DNA of 64,000 bases from Pseudopithomyces maydicus (GCA_026873275.1 JANTUC010000003.1:248001-312000); one strand, 5' to 3'. Shown: positions 43,868-55,522, counted from the first letter of the stretch. Notes: generated by a model not told the origin, from the sequence alone. Program-made: numbers and translations.

Positions 43868-45982
43868 TCACCTAACATCCAACCCCACCCCCTCGCAATC
43901 TTCCTGCCCAGCGCCTTCTTCAAAAACATCTCCCTGGCGAGTCCTCTCGTCTGCCGCACAAACACATCCGCCCCAATCCTCCCCCTATCCATCGCACGGC
44001 CCAGCACGAACAGCGCCTCAGCAATAGCCCGCTCCTCAGCCACGACCGTGTAAAGCTGATTTCCCACCACCGTGGGCGCGACCAGGATGTCGTCGACGTC
44101 GGGCGGCTGGCGAGAGAGCGCCGAGGTCATGGTTGTGGTGGCGAGGTGCGTTGTCTGTGGAAAGGAGGAGGGGGTTAGTAAGATTGTGAGATAGGGGATA
44201 CAGGGGGAGGAGGAGAGAAGAGGGAAGGAAGAAGGAAGCAAGGCAAAGGATTAAAACGAAAAAAGAAAGAAAAAGCTACGACATACCTCCACCAAAATCC
44301 CCTCATTCCTTCCCAACACCTCCTCCAACGCACCCAACTGCTCGCTCTCCGCCTGCAGCCTCGCCAACGCCGCTTGCAGCGCCACCTGCTGCGCCTGCAG
44401 GGGCGCGACGGCTGCTTGGTTCTGCTCGACGGTGCGGCGGGTGGCGGCCACGAGGGTTGACGACAGGGCGGAGAGGAGGGCGTCTTTTTCGGGGTTGGGC
44501 GGGACGGGGGGTACGTTGAGGGGGGTTGGGGGCCGGATTGCGAGGGGAGGGTTACTTCGAGGGTGGGGATGGGGGCGTCCATGAGGTTTGGGGGGGAGGG
44601 GCGGGGAGGGGTTGGGGGGGTTGTTGTTGGTGGTGGTGGGGTGGGAGGTGGTGTTGTGGGGGGAAGGGTTGTGGTGGGTAGGGTTGGGGAGGGCCTTGGT
44701 AGGGGGTTGGGGTGGTGGGGGGTGTGTTTGTTGCTGGGGTGGGAAGTTGGATGGATGAGGTTGGGGTGGTGGTGGTGGTGCGGGTTGTTGGTATTGCCGG
44801 TTCGGGGCTCGTTGGTTCTCAGGGGTGATGGGGCTCACTGGACTTCCTATGTTGTATGCCTGCGGCGGGTAGTTTTGCGATTGGACATTAGGCCGGAGTG
44901 GTTTAGCAACGGGTGTCGCTGGACTCATGTTATAGTTTCCTGGCTGTGGTGTAATCTGCTGTGGAGGTCCTTGTTGCTGCCAGTTTGGTGGACCTCCATA
45001 GCTATTCCGCTGTGGCTGTTGGTACTGATTCTGCGGCGGGGGATGTGGTTGTGTAGGATGTGGAGGTAGCGGCGGTGGTTGCGAATATCTATCCTGCTGT
45101 GATTGCGACTGCGGGTGAGGACTCGGTCTACCCTGTTCGTACGGCTTTGGCGGTTTGGGTGGAGGTACAGGAGCACCAGAGGATTGGGGAGGTCTCGGCG
45201 ATGCAGAAGCAACAGATGGGCTCTGCATTGATCTTCTCCACTCGTCCGGCGTGGGTGGAACTGGTGGCGGCGCCTGCGGTGCGGGCTGCTGTTGGACCTT
45301 CGATCGCACTGGCGGTTCTTTCGCAAATACACCCTTCAGAACGGCCATGAAATCGTACAAGGTGCTTTTGTCCCAAAATTCACCCCACCGCGCCAGATAC
45401 GGATGATACACCCTCCCATCTCCACTGACGTGCTGTCCAGGCCGCACCAGCATATCTTGACTCGGGGTCACGTAGACGATGGGCGACTCGCGGGGGTATG
45501 CGTGGGGCACCCATATTTGTATCGGGAAGCCATAGCTGCTCCCTCTGAATACCACGGGGATAGTACCGCTAATCTGTAGAAGCAGTGCGGATGCGCCGTT
45601 TTCGTAGGCTATGAATATTCGTCAGTATGGGTTCTTGACTTTGCGGATGCACGACACCGAGGTCCGGCGCAACGAAGCGCAAAGCTGTTTGGAAAGGCAT
45701 GGGTGGATTGAACAGGACAACGATTCTCGCAGCGTATTCGCGCTTCGCGGAGGAAATATATGGTGGTGGAAAGCAGGGCGCGCATACTGTAGACTTCTGT
45801 CCTCGGTCGCAAGCTTGGATATGCGGAGAGCGTTTCGGCAACGTCGTGGTAGGTCCGGTTCACATCTGCATATTCCTATAGCGGAAGCGTTAGTTCTACA
45901 GCTAGAGATATGCGCGGGACGTATTTACGCTGGGCAGAACGCTGTACAGCCAGTTGAGCACCTTTTCTGGCACGCCGGCCAT
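43868..45982 (-). CDS. VPS23: ESCRT-I subunit Vps23/TSG101, one clear apparent frameshift
   Basis: Recognises ubiquitinated cargo for multivesicular-body sorting at endosomes. Exons 45982-45929, 45875-45788, 45608-44287 and 44154-43868. The UEV domain reads VLNWLYSVLPSEYADVNRTY, DVAETLSAYPSLRPRTEVYT, then GTIPVVFRGSSYGFPIQIWV and HVSGDGRVYHPYLARW. A long Pro/Gln-rich linker leads to PPNPEKDALLSALSSTL, the coiled coil and the steadiness box (DDILVAPTVVGNQLYTVVAE, IAEALFVLGRAMDRGRI, REMFLKKALGRKIA). The unedited frame runs on to 43759 with an odd Trp/Gly-rich tail. Adding one base to the C5 run at 43888-43892 instead ends the protein GVGLDVR at 43868, matching the family's GLD end and giving 583 residues. 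Confidence 0.88.
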
Positions 45983-46442
45983 GCTGTGCTGCTGCAGGTG
46001 AGGTTCGAGGTGGGGGAGCTACGTAGTGGCTAGGATGGGGTTCGGAGGACCGCATCATCCACAAAACAGCTTGGCGACCAACCGTGGCCCGGGGATTGCT
46101 ATACTAGCTATACTACTCGCATTTTGCACGTGTTACTAAGGTGGTTTATAATCCCAAGCTGGACCCCCGACTATCATGGTCATCCCATAGATGTGCAGTG
46201 CACGCAAATAGACTTGACACATGCCATCACAAATTGCATCTTCCAGGCAACAGCTTACACTCAACAATCATTATGATATTTTTATCGCTCAATGCAATCC
46301 TAAAGCAGAGCCAGATAATATAGTACAGCGAATGCTAATCGTAGCTGTCGTAAACGCCTCAGCGAGCGTGTGAATCCGAAGTGCACCAAACCATCAAAGA
46401 TTGCCCCATATTGTACATTTTGCCTGATAGATTTTCCTTCTC
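45983..46442. other. Short intergenic stretch, VPS23 start to NFS1 end
   Basis: Holds the VPS23 promoter and NFS1 3' flank, as both genes run on the minus strand. Nothing else is seen. Confidence 0.5.
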
Positions 46443-48215
46443 TCAGTGCTGGCTCCACTCAATCGTGTTTAAATCAACACCTTCCTGCACAAGCTCCCAC
46501 AGCGGGCTGAGCTCGCGGAGGAACGTCACGCGTTCTCTTACTGCGTTGAGCACGTAGTCGATTTCCTCTTCGGTGGTGAATCGGCCGATACCGAAGCGGA
46601 TACTGCTGTGCGCGCTCTCGTCACTGCTTCCGAGCGCACGGAGAACGTAGCTGGGCTCGAGAGACGCTGATGTGCACGCGCTGCCGGAGGAGAGCGCAAT
46701 ATCCTTGAGAGCCATCAGGAGCGATTCACCCTCGACGTACGCGAACGAGACGTTCACGCAGCCAGGGTAGTGCCGTTCCCGGTCTCCGTTCAAAGTTGTG
46801 TGCTCCATGGCGAGCAGACCTTCGAGGAGGCGGTTTGAGAGGGCTGTGATGCGCTGGGAGTCGTACTGGAAATGGTCAGCTGGAAGTTCCAAAAGCATCG
46901 TGAAACAGGAACAAAAGTGACAATGCGTTCTCATAACCCCTGCACGTTTGTCAACATGGCATGTGGTGTCACCCACTTCTGAAAGCCATGCATGTATAGT
47001 GCTAATAATCATCGGAACAATAGAGGAAAGTGTTGCCATATACATACCTGAAGCTCCTGGTTGGCGACACGGGCAGCCTCGCCCATGCCGACGCACAGAT
47101 ACGGTGCCAGAGTACCGCTCCTAAGACCACGCTCTTGCCCGCCACCGCTGATGAGGGGGTCGAGTCTGACCCTCGGGCGGCGTCGGACGTAGCAAGCGCC
47201 AATTCCCTTGGGGCCGTACAGCTTGTGGCCGGATATGGACATGAGGTCGACGTTCATCTTGTTCACATCGATGGGAATTTTGCCGACAGCCTGGGCAGCG
47301 TCGGTGTGGAAGTAGATCTTCTTGGAGCGGCATAAGCGACCAATCTCCTCGACGGGCTGCACGACACCGATCTCGTTGTTGACGGTCATGATGCTGACCA
47401 GGGCGGTCTCAGGCCGGATGGCGGCTTCGAGCTGTGCCATGTCGATGAGACCGTTGTTCTGGACGGGGAGGTAGGTGATCTGGTAGCCCTCGTCCTGCAG
47501 ATGCCGACAGCTGTCGAGCACGCACTTGTGCTCCGTCTGGGCGGTGATGATGTGGTTCTTCTTTCCGCCGCGCTTGAAGAAGCGGGCCACGCCCTTGATG
47601 CTCATGTTGTTGCTCTCAGTGGCGCCGCTCGTGAAGATGATCTCCTTGGGGTCGGCGCCGATGAGGCTGGCAATGTGCTCGCGCGCCTGCTCGACGGCCT
47701 TCTCTGTCTCCCAGCCGTAGGCGTGGGTGCGCGAGTGGGGGTTGCCGTACAGGCCGGTCATGAAGGGCAGCATGGCGTCGAGCACGCGCGGGTCCATGGG
47801 GGTGGTGGCCTGGGCATCGAGGTAGATTGGCCGCGAGCCCTCGTCCATGATGGTGGCCTGCTTGAGGATGCCTGCGTTTCCGACTGATCAGAAGCTGCTA
47901 CACGGGACGGATGGCAGGGAAGGAGCTACCTGCTGCGGGGCTCATCATGGCGTCGGCGCCCATGCCCGTCGTCGGCATGGTGGCATCTTGCGGACGCTTG
48001 CCCGTCTGGTTCATGAAGGCCTTCTGGTCGGCCTTGATGGTCGAGTCGATGTTCACCGTGGCGTTGGAGGGCTTCGTCTCCGACACGTAGGTGCGCCTCG
48101 CCACGGCATGGGCGGCGGCGGGACGCGCGTGCACGCGGGCAAAGGCAGACGCGGGGTAGCGGCGCGAGGCGATGCGGAGGGCCTGCCTCGCAGCGGAGGG
48201 CGCGATGTGTGCCAT
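46443..48215 (-). CDS. NFS1: Cysteine desulfurase Nfs1, mitochondrial
   Basis: PLP enzyme that takes sulphur from cysteine for Fe-S cluster assembly and tRNA thiolation in the mitochondrial matrix. Three exons: 48215-47930, 47871-47048 and 46865-46443, giving 510 residues. The first 60 residues are Arg/Ala-rich and nearly free of acidic residues (MAHIAPSAARQALRIASRRY), as in a matrix presequence. Core motifs are RPIYLDAQATTPMDPRVLDA, TSGATESNN, HIITAQTEHKCVLDS, the PLP lysine in SGHKLYGPKG, GGGQERGLRSGT and the catalytic cysteine loop SSGSACTSASLEPS. The C-terminus ends LNTIEWSQH, like its homologues. The second intron is long (182 nt). All catalytic residues are present. It is divergent from the BAR-SH3 gene, 0.55 kb away. 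Confidence 0.95.
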
Positions 48216-48759
48216 TTGGGTGGATGGAGAGTTGGGATGGTGTCGCGGCACAAGCTTTTGCTGCTGTCCACGATGGGTTTGGGTGGTGGAGGGAGCTTTT
48301 GGTTGACTAAGCGAGCCGCGGCTGGACAGTGGCACCGCACCGCACCTAGTAGGCTGCACCGCAGAGCGCGAGCGGTTCGCCGACTGGAGCGGGCCCGGAC
48401 GACCATCGGAGACTTCGGCCCACACTGCGAGCATGCTGCTGCCCCCTCTGCCTCGCCGCCGCGCTGAACGCACCGCCAGAGGCCCCTCGCTGCGTGTTCC
48501 GACCATCCGTATTGGCGCCGTCCGCATTTCCTGCCTTCACATTAGCGCGTGCCACACAGCACAGCCACAGCCACTCACAGCCCGGGAAGCGTACGTCACT
48601 GCCGAAGACCTTCAAAGAGGACTCGCGCCAGACCCGCCGACGCCAGTGCTGCCCCAAACACCCTGATTTGCGTCTCCCTGTCCCTAGACTGCCTCCTCCG
48701 CACCGCGACCCTCGCCGTCCGCCTACCAACACCCGGAACACTTCTCACCGCCGCCACCA
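48216..48759. promoter_or_regulatory. Divergent promoter region, NFS1 / BAR-SH3
   Basis: About 540 bp between two outward-facing starts. The right half is CT- and CA-rich, as in fungal core promoters. No gene seen. Confidence 0.5.
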
Positions 48760-50354
48760 ATGAGCTGGAAGGGTCTCACTAAGAGCGTCACTCGGGTACG
48801 CCCTGGCCGCCGCGCAACCGTGGGCGCCCAAGTTGGCTGACACTCGTGTGCAGGCGCCGCAAACGTTCAAACAGCGCTTCAACATCGTACGTCTCCCGAG
48901 AACCGGCCCTCCTCCCATGCCCGGGCTTTGCGCCAGCTTCCGGGACCGCGGGGTGCTCGAGCTAACACATGCTGCCTGCAGGGCGAAATCACAAAGGACG
49001 CCGTCTACATAGATGCCGAGCGCCGCTTCGAAGAGCTGGAAAAGGAGACGAAGAGACTCCATGAGGAATCTAAAAAGTAGGCACTCCGCCACAGCGCCCC
49101 GGGAAGCATGCTAACCTCCTGCAGGTACTTCCAGGCCATAAATGGTTCGTAACCCCGCACCAGCCTCACCTGGGATCCAGCCTAATAGCGCGCAGGCATG
49201 CTCACACACCAGATCGAGTTCTCCAAAGCGATTGCCGACATTTACAAGCCCATCTCTGGGCGCATGTCCGACCCGGACTCGTTCCACGATGAGGGAAACC
49301 AGGCAGGCATCGAGGCATGTGAAGAATACCAAGGAATCGTCGCAGAGCTACAAGAGACGCTGAAGCCCGAGCTGGAGATGATAGAAACACGCGTCATCAA
49401 GCCTGCCGACCAGCTTTTAGAAATCATCAAAGCCGTACGAAAGGTGGCGCTGAAGCGCGATCACAAGCAACTCGACTACGACCGGCACCGGGCCACCCTC
49501 AAGAAGCTCGAAGACAAGAAGGACAAGACGCTCAAGGACGAAAAGGCAATGTACAAGGCAGAAGCCGAAGTCGAGCAAGCAACCCAGGACTACAACTACT
49601 TCAACGACCTCCTCAAGGACGAGCTCCCAAAGCTCTTCACCCTCGAACGCGAATTCATCCAGCCCCTCTTCCAATCCTTCTACTACATGCAGCTCAACGT
49701 TTTCTACACTCTCCACGAACGCATGCAGAACATCGACATCGGCTACTTCGACCTCACCCTCGACATCGAAGCCGCCTACGAGAAAAAACGCGGCGACGTC
49801 CAGTCCCAAGCCGAAGCCATCTCCATCACAAAGTACAAAACAACCGGCGGGAAGCGCCCCGGCGCCCCGGGCCAATCCAAATACGCCGCCAAAGCCCTCG
49901 AAGCGAAAGCAGACAGGAAAAGCGCCCTCACCGACGGCACAGAGACCCCGCCGCCGCCCTACAGCCCGACCCCCGGCGCCAGCGCGCTCAGCCCGCCGGG
50001 CTCCGCGACCAGCTGGGGCTCCGCAGCCAAGTCGAAGGGCGCCGCGCCGCCGCCGCCGAAGCCCAAGCCGTCGCGGTTCAGCGGCGCGCCGGCCGCCGAG
50101 AGCGTCACCGCGCTGTACGATTACGAGGCGCAAGCCGAGGGCGATCTGTCGTTCATCACGGGCGACGTGATTGAGATTGTGACGCGGACGCAGAATCCGA
50201 ATGAGTGGTGGATTGGGAAGGTGAGGGAAAGCAGGGGCAGTTTCCTGGTATGTTTGCCTTTCTCGTACTTCCATCGAAAGGTGGTGGGTCGCTGTGGTGT
50301 GGAGCGAATAACTAACTAACAATCCGCGCAGGTAATTACGTAAAGCTGAATTAG
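48760..50354 (+). CDS. RVS167: BAR-SH3 amphiphysin-like protein (Rvs167/Hob1), one apparent frameshift
   Basis: Membrane-curving endocytosis protein. Six exons: 48760-48795, 48854-48886, 48982-49076, 49125-49144, 49196-50247 and 50332-50354. The BAR domain runs from MSWKGLTKSVTRAPQTFKQR through YFQAINGMLTHQIEFSKAIA to about residue 240 (NIDIGYFDLTLDIEAAYEKK). A Gly/Pro/Ala linker (about 250-355) with a PPPPYSP motif follows. The SH3 domain reads ESVTALYDYEAQAEGDLSF, NEWWIGKV, then the end of the fold. The last exon (NYVKLN, stop) joins in frame only if one G is added to the G4 run at 50234-50237, which also turns RGSFL into the canonical RGQFPGNYV. The corrected length is 419 residues. The tiny first exons are typical of this gene in ascomycetes. 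Confidence 0.9.
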
Positions 50355-51151
50355 GCGGCGAGCAGAGAGGCGTAGAGAGGAGATGCATATAGATTCTGTG
50401 CTTCTTTTTTTATTTGGATGTCCACGACATCGTTACGTTCTAGCGGTAGGGGTTGGGGTGGTTTTGCCTTGGGTGGGTGGGTGGACAGGTGTTGTTTGGA
50501 TTGATGGGTAGATGGATGGATGGATAGGAGGCCGCGCTTGTATTCAACAGTCGATATTACATCAATAATCTATGCACTTGTCAAGATGGAATGCTTGCTT
50601 TGTTTGGGTACTGATTGGTGGTGATCCATGGATGTTGATTTGGGAGTTGGTGAGATTTGCGTTATACATGCTGTTGATATTCAGTCTACTGTTGACATTC
50701 AGTCGTTGTCAACGGAACGGGACGTTGGACAGTATAAATTATATAAATATATGTACGTATATGGTTTTCCAATTAATGTCGTGAGGACCTGCATGCATGT
50801 GTCTCTCAAGATACATATAACCCCTTGTACTCATGGAAAACGTAAATCATGACAAGTTTAGTCCTGACCACATTGAATATGCTACCAGAGACATTTACGA
50901 CTACAACATTGCATACCTGCATAGAGGAGCCAACGGTACACAGTGCGAGCAGTGAGCTGAGGTTGTTTTTGAGCTCCCCGCTTGCCGCAAGCATCCTAGC
51001 GCACTGACAAATGCATCCCTCCACTCCGCAACCCCACTACCCCACGATTACATATATGAATCAGTTCTGCCGTCTTCCTATAGACTTATATGTTCATCAT
51101 CGACTGACTGAATTCTGTTTGTTAGACTGATCGCACACTACATTGTACACA
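50355..51151. other. Intergenic region
   Basis: 3' flank of the BAR-SH3 gene with (GGAT)n at about 50510-50530, then AT-rich sequence with TA-rich blocks near 50735. No gene seen. Confidence 0.5.
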
Positions 51152-52449
51152 ATGACCGATACATCAGAGTACGTATACCTATATATATATATGCATCATC
51201 CAATGTTGCATGCAATATACCCCTGTATCCTTTAAGCGACGCCTTTGATTTTACATACCTATTGACAAATACTATAGCTTGGAGAAACTGGCGCAAAAGC
51301 TCGCAACCGACGGACCACACAAGATCGAAGCGACACCGCGGCGTGTTCGAGCGTTGCTTGGTGGGCAGTATGTGATTGATACTACGAAGGCGTATTACGT
51401 GTGGGAGCATCCACACTACCCCCAGTACGTCTTTCCTCCCTGCTCAATTGGATAAAACCCCACCTGTGTTTTCATCAAGCTTTCAAAACCTCTGTCGTTA
51501 CACACGTACTTCTCCCTTCCACCCAACGCGCCATCATGACGTCTCGCCACCCTCACCCCCACACATCACATCGTACCCACAAACCACTAACCCCGCCACC
51601 CAGCTTCTACGTCCCCACCTCCGCCATCACCAAGGACGCAAACTTCACCAAAAACTCATCCGTCCCTTCTACCTCAGACAAAGTACACTTCGCGACGCTC
51701 TCCGCGGGCGGCAAGCGGACGGAAAGAGCCCTGGTCTTCTCAACGAAAGAGCTGCAAGACTTGATTAAAATCGATTTTGCGGCCTTGGATCAGTGGTTCG
51801 AGGAGGATGTCCCGATCTACCAGCACCCCAAGGATCCGTATAAGAGGATTGATATTTTGGCGTCGGGGAAGGAGGTCAGGGTTGAGTTGGTGAGTTTTTC
51901 TTCTTCTTCTTTTTGGGTTGGGGTGGGGTGGGTTGGGTTGGGTTGGGTACTTGGTGCTTTGGTTGTTTTTATCGACTGTTGCACACTGCTTCCGTTACCA
52001 TACATATCCCCACTTGCATCCCTCCACTTCCACCTCTTCACCACATCCGCTCCCACCTCTTCACCACATCCGCTCCCAGCCCGACCCATGCATCCCATTC
52101 ATCCTAACGGCACGTAACTATCCACTAACCCGCCTCACCACCCAGGACGGCACCCCCTCGCGACCACCACATCCCCCATCTTCCTCCTCGAGACCTCCCT
52201 CCGCCCACGCTACTACCTCCCCCGACCAGCGTCAACTGGAGCGTCCTGAGCAAGAGCGACACGGAGACCTTCTGCCCGTACAAAGGGCGTGCTAATTACT
52301 ACAACATCACGGTGAATGGCAAGGAGTACAAGGACCTGGTGTGGTACTATCAGTATCCGATTCCGGAGAGCGCGGCGATTGCCGGGCATTTGTGCTTTTA
52401 CAATGAGAAGGTGGATGTTTGGGTTGATGGGGTGAAGGAGGAGAGGTAG
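51152..52449 (+). CDS. DUF427 protein with two DUF427 units, two apparent frameshifts
   Basis: Four exons (51152-51168, 51278-51424, 51604-51889, 52146-52449) give 251 residues after correction. Unit 1 has ATPRRVRALLGGQYVIDTTK, AYYVWEHPHYP, then FYVPTSAITK. Unit 2 has LRPRYYLP, SKSDTETFCPYKGRANYYNI, KDLVWYYQYPIPESAAIAGH and FYNEKVDVWVDG. These are the hallmark strings of DUF427, a beta-tent fold of unknown function. Exon 4 is broken twice, in C5 runs at 52153-52157 and 52218-52222. One added C in each restores LATTTSPIFLLETSLRPRYY and TSVNWSVLSKSD. Intron 3 is long (256 nt) with G/T-rich simple sequence and a tandem 23-bp duplication at 52030-52075. Confidence 0.8.
52030..52075. repeat. 23-bp tandem duplication within an intron
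   Basis: Two perfect copies of a unit starting CCACCTCTTCACCACATCC. It lies in intron 3 of the DUF427 gene. Confidence 0.8.
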
Positions 52450-53001
52450 CGAGGGTGGTGGTGAAGAAGGGGAAGGGGAGGAGGAAGGGAAGAGGGTGGA
52501 AAGGGAAAGTGTAGTTGGGGAGATGGAGGTGAAAATCAGGAGTTTTAGGTGATAGGTGAATTTTGAGGGAAAGATGTCTGTTGCATTTGTTCTATTTATG
52601 ATGGAATCGGAAAGATGTTACGGTTGGATTACCGCATTTCCGATCTTAGGAGCAAAAAGGCTATGGGTGCACATCTCTCTAGCAGTCTAGCAGAGAAATC
52701 CCATCTGGTTGGCCTTGAATAGCCACTGCTGCTATATGTGCTACGCCAGAAGGAGAAAAAAGGGAAAAATGAGAACCTTCGACAAGGTAGTTGCAGGATC
52801 CATATAAAGGCCATTGACAGGATTTTAGAGCACAATTGGGGCGCTGTCACCCCCTTACAACATGATATGGCTCATCCACTGATACTCCACAGTGAAACTG
52901 ACCATCCTGCTTCGAGTTCGTTGATCATCAATACTGGGTTCCTAGTCCACCCCGTTCTTTGCTTACTGTCATAGAATCTGTGTCTGGCCTATGGCAGCCA
53001 C

Positions 53002-53367
53002 CTACCACCAACCGGGGAGCTCCATTCCAACAGCATCAAGAAGAGTCTGTGTCAGAGACGAGGCACGGCCGGACTTGGATGCATGATCATCGACCTGAAC
53101 CTCGACCGGAGCTTCTGCATTAGCCTCGGTAGCTGGAACTGGCTTCTCGGCTTCATACAAACGCGTGGGATCGTGGTCAACATACGAGATATGATCAAGC
53201 TGAGGAACGTACGGGGTTGTGGCCTGAGCTTTTGTATTGGTCTCAGCAGGTGGAGCTGGCTTCTCCTCGCCATACAAATGTATAGGATCGTGGTCAACGT
53301 TTGAAATGTGATCAAGTTGAGGGACGTGCGGAGTCACGAGTTTGCGGTTGGGAGTTGGAGACGGCAT
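53002..53367 (-). CDS. Small protein with a 39-residue internal repeat
   Basis: Single-exon ORF of 121 residues starting MPSPTPNRKLVTPH. Two adjacent copies follow. Copy 1 (15-53) begins VPQLDHISNVDHDPIHLY, followed by a xEEKPAPPAET-type tail. Copy 2 (54-92) begins VPQLDHISYVDHDPTRLY, followed by EAEKPVPATEANAEAP. The C-terminus is distinct and ends LLDAVGMELPGWW. There is no signal peptide, membrane segment or known domain. The protein is acidic and Pro/Glu-rich, so probably disordered with two short binding motifs. The kept repeat period of 117 bp (a multiple of three) and the conserved HDP/LY residues argue for a real gene. A TATAAATA box lies at 53588-53595 in the correct orientation. Function unknown. 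Confidence 0.6.
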   Translation of the reverse strand: MPSPTPNRKLVTPHVPQLDHISNVDHDPIHLYGEEKPAPPAETNTKAQATTPYVPQLDHISYVDHDPTRLYEAEKPVPATEANAEAPVEVQVDDHASKSGRASSLTQTLLDAVGMELPGWW

Positions 53368-53587
53368 GTTGATTGTTCAGGAGCACGTGGGCCGGCAGGC
53401 ATGTGTCGATGAAGTTCGTCGTCCTGATAAGCCGCGCTGGATCTACCCGAAAACCTTTCCGCGTCGGGTTATATCGATTGTACACACAATTCTTGAGCAC
53501 GCTGTCAATGAACCTTGCAGTTGACAATGGATGACAGAGTGCGCGAAGATTGGCGTGAAGAAACGAAGAAAGCAACAGGTAGAGGGG

Positions 53588-53595
53588 TATTTATA
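53588..53595 (-). promoter_or_regulatory. TATA box upstream of the repeat-containing small protein
   Basis: Reads TATAAATA in gene orientation, 221 bp before the ATG. The distance suggests a long leader or an intron in the leader. Confidence 0.4.
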
Positions 53596-54103
53596 CCCAC
53601 AAGATAAGCGTGAGCAATCGAAACTTTAATGTCGGGTACATTTTCAACTTACAATGAGAGTGTTGATTTGTATTATGTAGTGTATGCTCTTGGTCTGCTC
53701 GGTCAACTGGACTAATCACTAGGTTCACTCCACTGTGAATTCTATACATTTTCACACATCACGAAACCCCTCCTCCAGTACCCAGAAATCGAGATCCATC
53801 CCGCAAACCTTCTATGAGAAGTGAAATTTCCTGATTCATGTACAATGTTCGCATTGTGTGGCAGTCAGCCTTTCTGTTTACGTCCTTAAACTATTTCATG
53901 ACATAAGCTCTAGGACTTGAATAGGGTCTTGAAAGACGTCTATTGAACAAGGCAGAATAGAGGCTGATATGTAACAATATTTACATTGGCAGAGAAACAA
54001 CAGACATACCGAAGTGTAGGGCCTGACAGAAGTAGCAGGAAGCACTGTTTCGATTACTGACAGAACTGACTATTCAGATGATTGAGCTGAACCCATACGT
54101 TTG
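53596..54103. other. Intergenic region
   Basis: AT-rich; no gene, repeat or RNA feature recognised. Confidence 0.5.
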
Positions 54104-54424
54104 TCAACACTGGATCTCAAGGTTATCTTCCTCAAGCACCTGCATGCAGCAGAATGCCCAATGAAAAAAAAAAGAATCGGGGGAAACGTCCGTCCTTGAT
54201 GGTCCGGGAAATCCAAAGGCAATTGCCCCAGATCCCCAGGAGCAGTTGCCTGATATATCAGAACCTGCTTCTGCCATCTCGAGATCTGGATCCCCGATGA
54301 TGAAAAACCTGAGTTCGAGTTTTGATGTCAACTTTTTGTTGTCAATCCGTTGCCTTCGAATCACAGATTCCATAGCGCGCATAGCCGCAAGGACTATGCG
54401 GAGGGGAGACTCTTCACTTGTCAA
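54104..54424 (-). pseudogene. Possible gene fragment
   Basis: An open frame on the minus strand of about 106 codons has natural-looking composition (SPLRIVLAAMRAMESVIRRQ, SKLELRFFIIGDPDLEMAEA), and a likely upstream segment (VFIKRPEDPPYAQAAV, YSRLMKKFDK) lies in another frame at about 54425-54510. No family is recognised and no clean splice model was found. It may be the remnant of a decayed gene. The overlapping plus-strand frame 54246-54752 is an alternative of similar weight. Confidence 0.25.
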
Positions 54425-55522
54425 ACTTCTTCATCAACCTAGAGTATCCCTCGCAAACTGCTGCTTGAGCGTAGGGTGGATCCTCTGGTCTTTTGATGAA
54501 GACCCTGACAATAGACACGCATCAGAGCTCGAGGCGTCCCAGACCCATACCACCGTACACCCCAACTTGTGTCTGCTCCTGTATGTTGCTTTGCCTCATG
54601 CAACCGATGATACCCACGGACCTCCAGTTGCGGACTTCCAACCAGATGAAACCATGGACCTCGATTGCTCGCGTTTGGGATTGGTTGAAGAGAAAATTGG
54701 AGGTGTGGAGGGGCGTGGGTTTAAATACCTTGGTAGCCCGCCAAGACGCTAGCCCTCCAGGCAGCAGCAGGGTCACGTAAGGCACAGGGCAGGGTCTGTG
54801 CTGGAGCCTCTGGCTAAGGGCCGAGTAGAAGTGATAGAGAAATGAAATATGCTGACTTGAACTAGGGAACAAGTGGATTCAGCTACTAGCCTTTAACATT
54901 GAGATTACCATACGATTAAGCAACTTACCCCAGGGAATATATGTACATATGTACGTGCATGCACGTGTATCTAAGACACATGCACGTCAGAATGCATATG
55001 TATATGGACTGCTTAGATGCTTCCAATCACTTGAACTTCAAGAGCACAACGCTTTAGCTGTTGTAACAAAACTCCGACTGTAAATAAGTAGACTTTAGTA
55101 GTGCCCTTCCAAAAAGGACATGGTGGTCTAGAAGACCTCCGAGTACGTACGACTTCAAGTTATAATATCAGTATTCCTTTCTATTACCAAAAGCTCCTTG
55201 TACCTAGCTCACTGCCCACACTTGTCGCGCCCTCCCCCGCACAGTCCAACCCGGGCGTTTGCTCTGAGTTCGCGCGTTTGCCGTAAGCGGGGGACTCACC
55301 GGAGGGCTCAAGTAGAATTCTTTTATCCCGCACACATAACTCCACCAGACAGCAAAATTCCGCGGCCACGTCCCCCAATTCCTTCGATATTTTATAGCGC
55401 GTGCAGCTCCAGGTAAGCCATCCTAGAGAGCATAACTCAAGGTCCACTACAACACTGCATGTGAGTAGAGACTGACTGTACACAGCTTTACGTGACTGCG
55501 GTATTCTCCCGATAAATCAGCT
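54425..55522. other. Intergenic region with palindromic motifs
   Basis: Contains the palindrome ACGTGCATGCACGT (54953-54966) in an alternating purine-pyrimidine stretch (about 54938-55010). A CT-rich promoter-like stretch precedes the gene at 55523. Confidence 0.5.
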
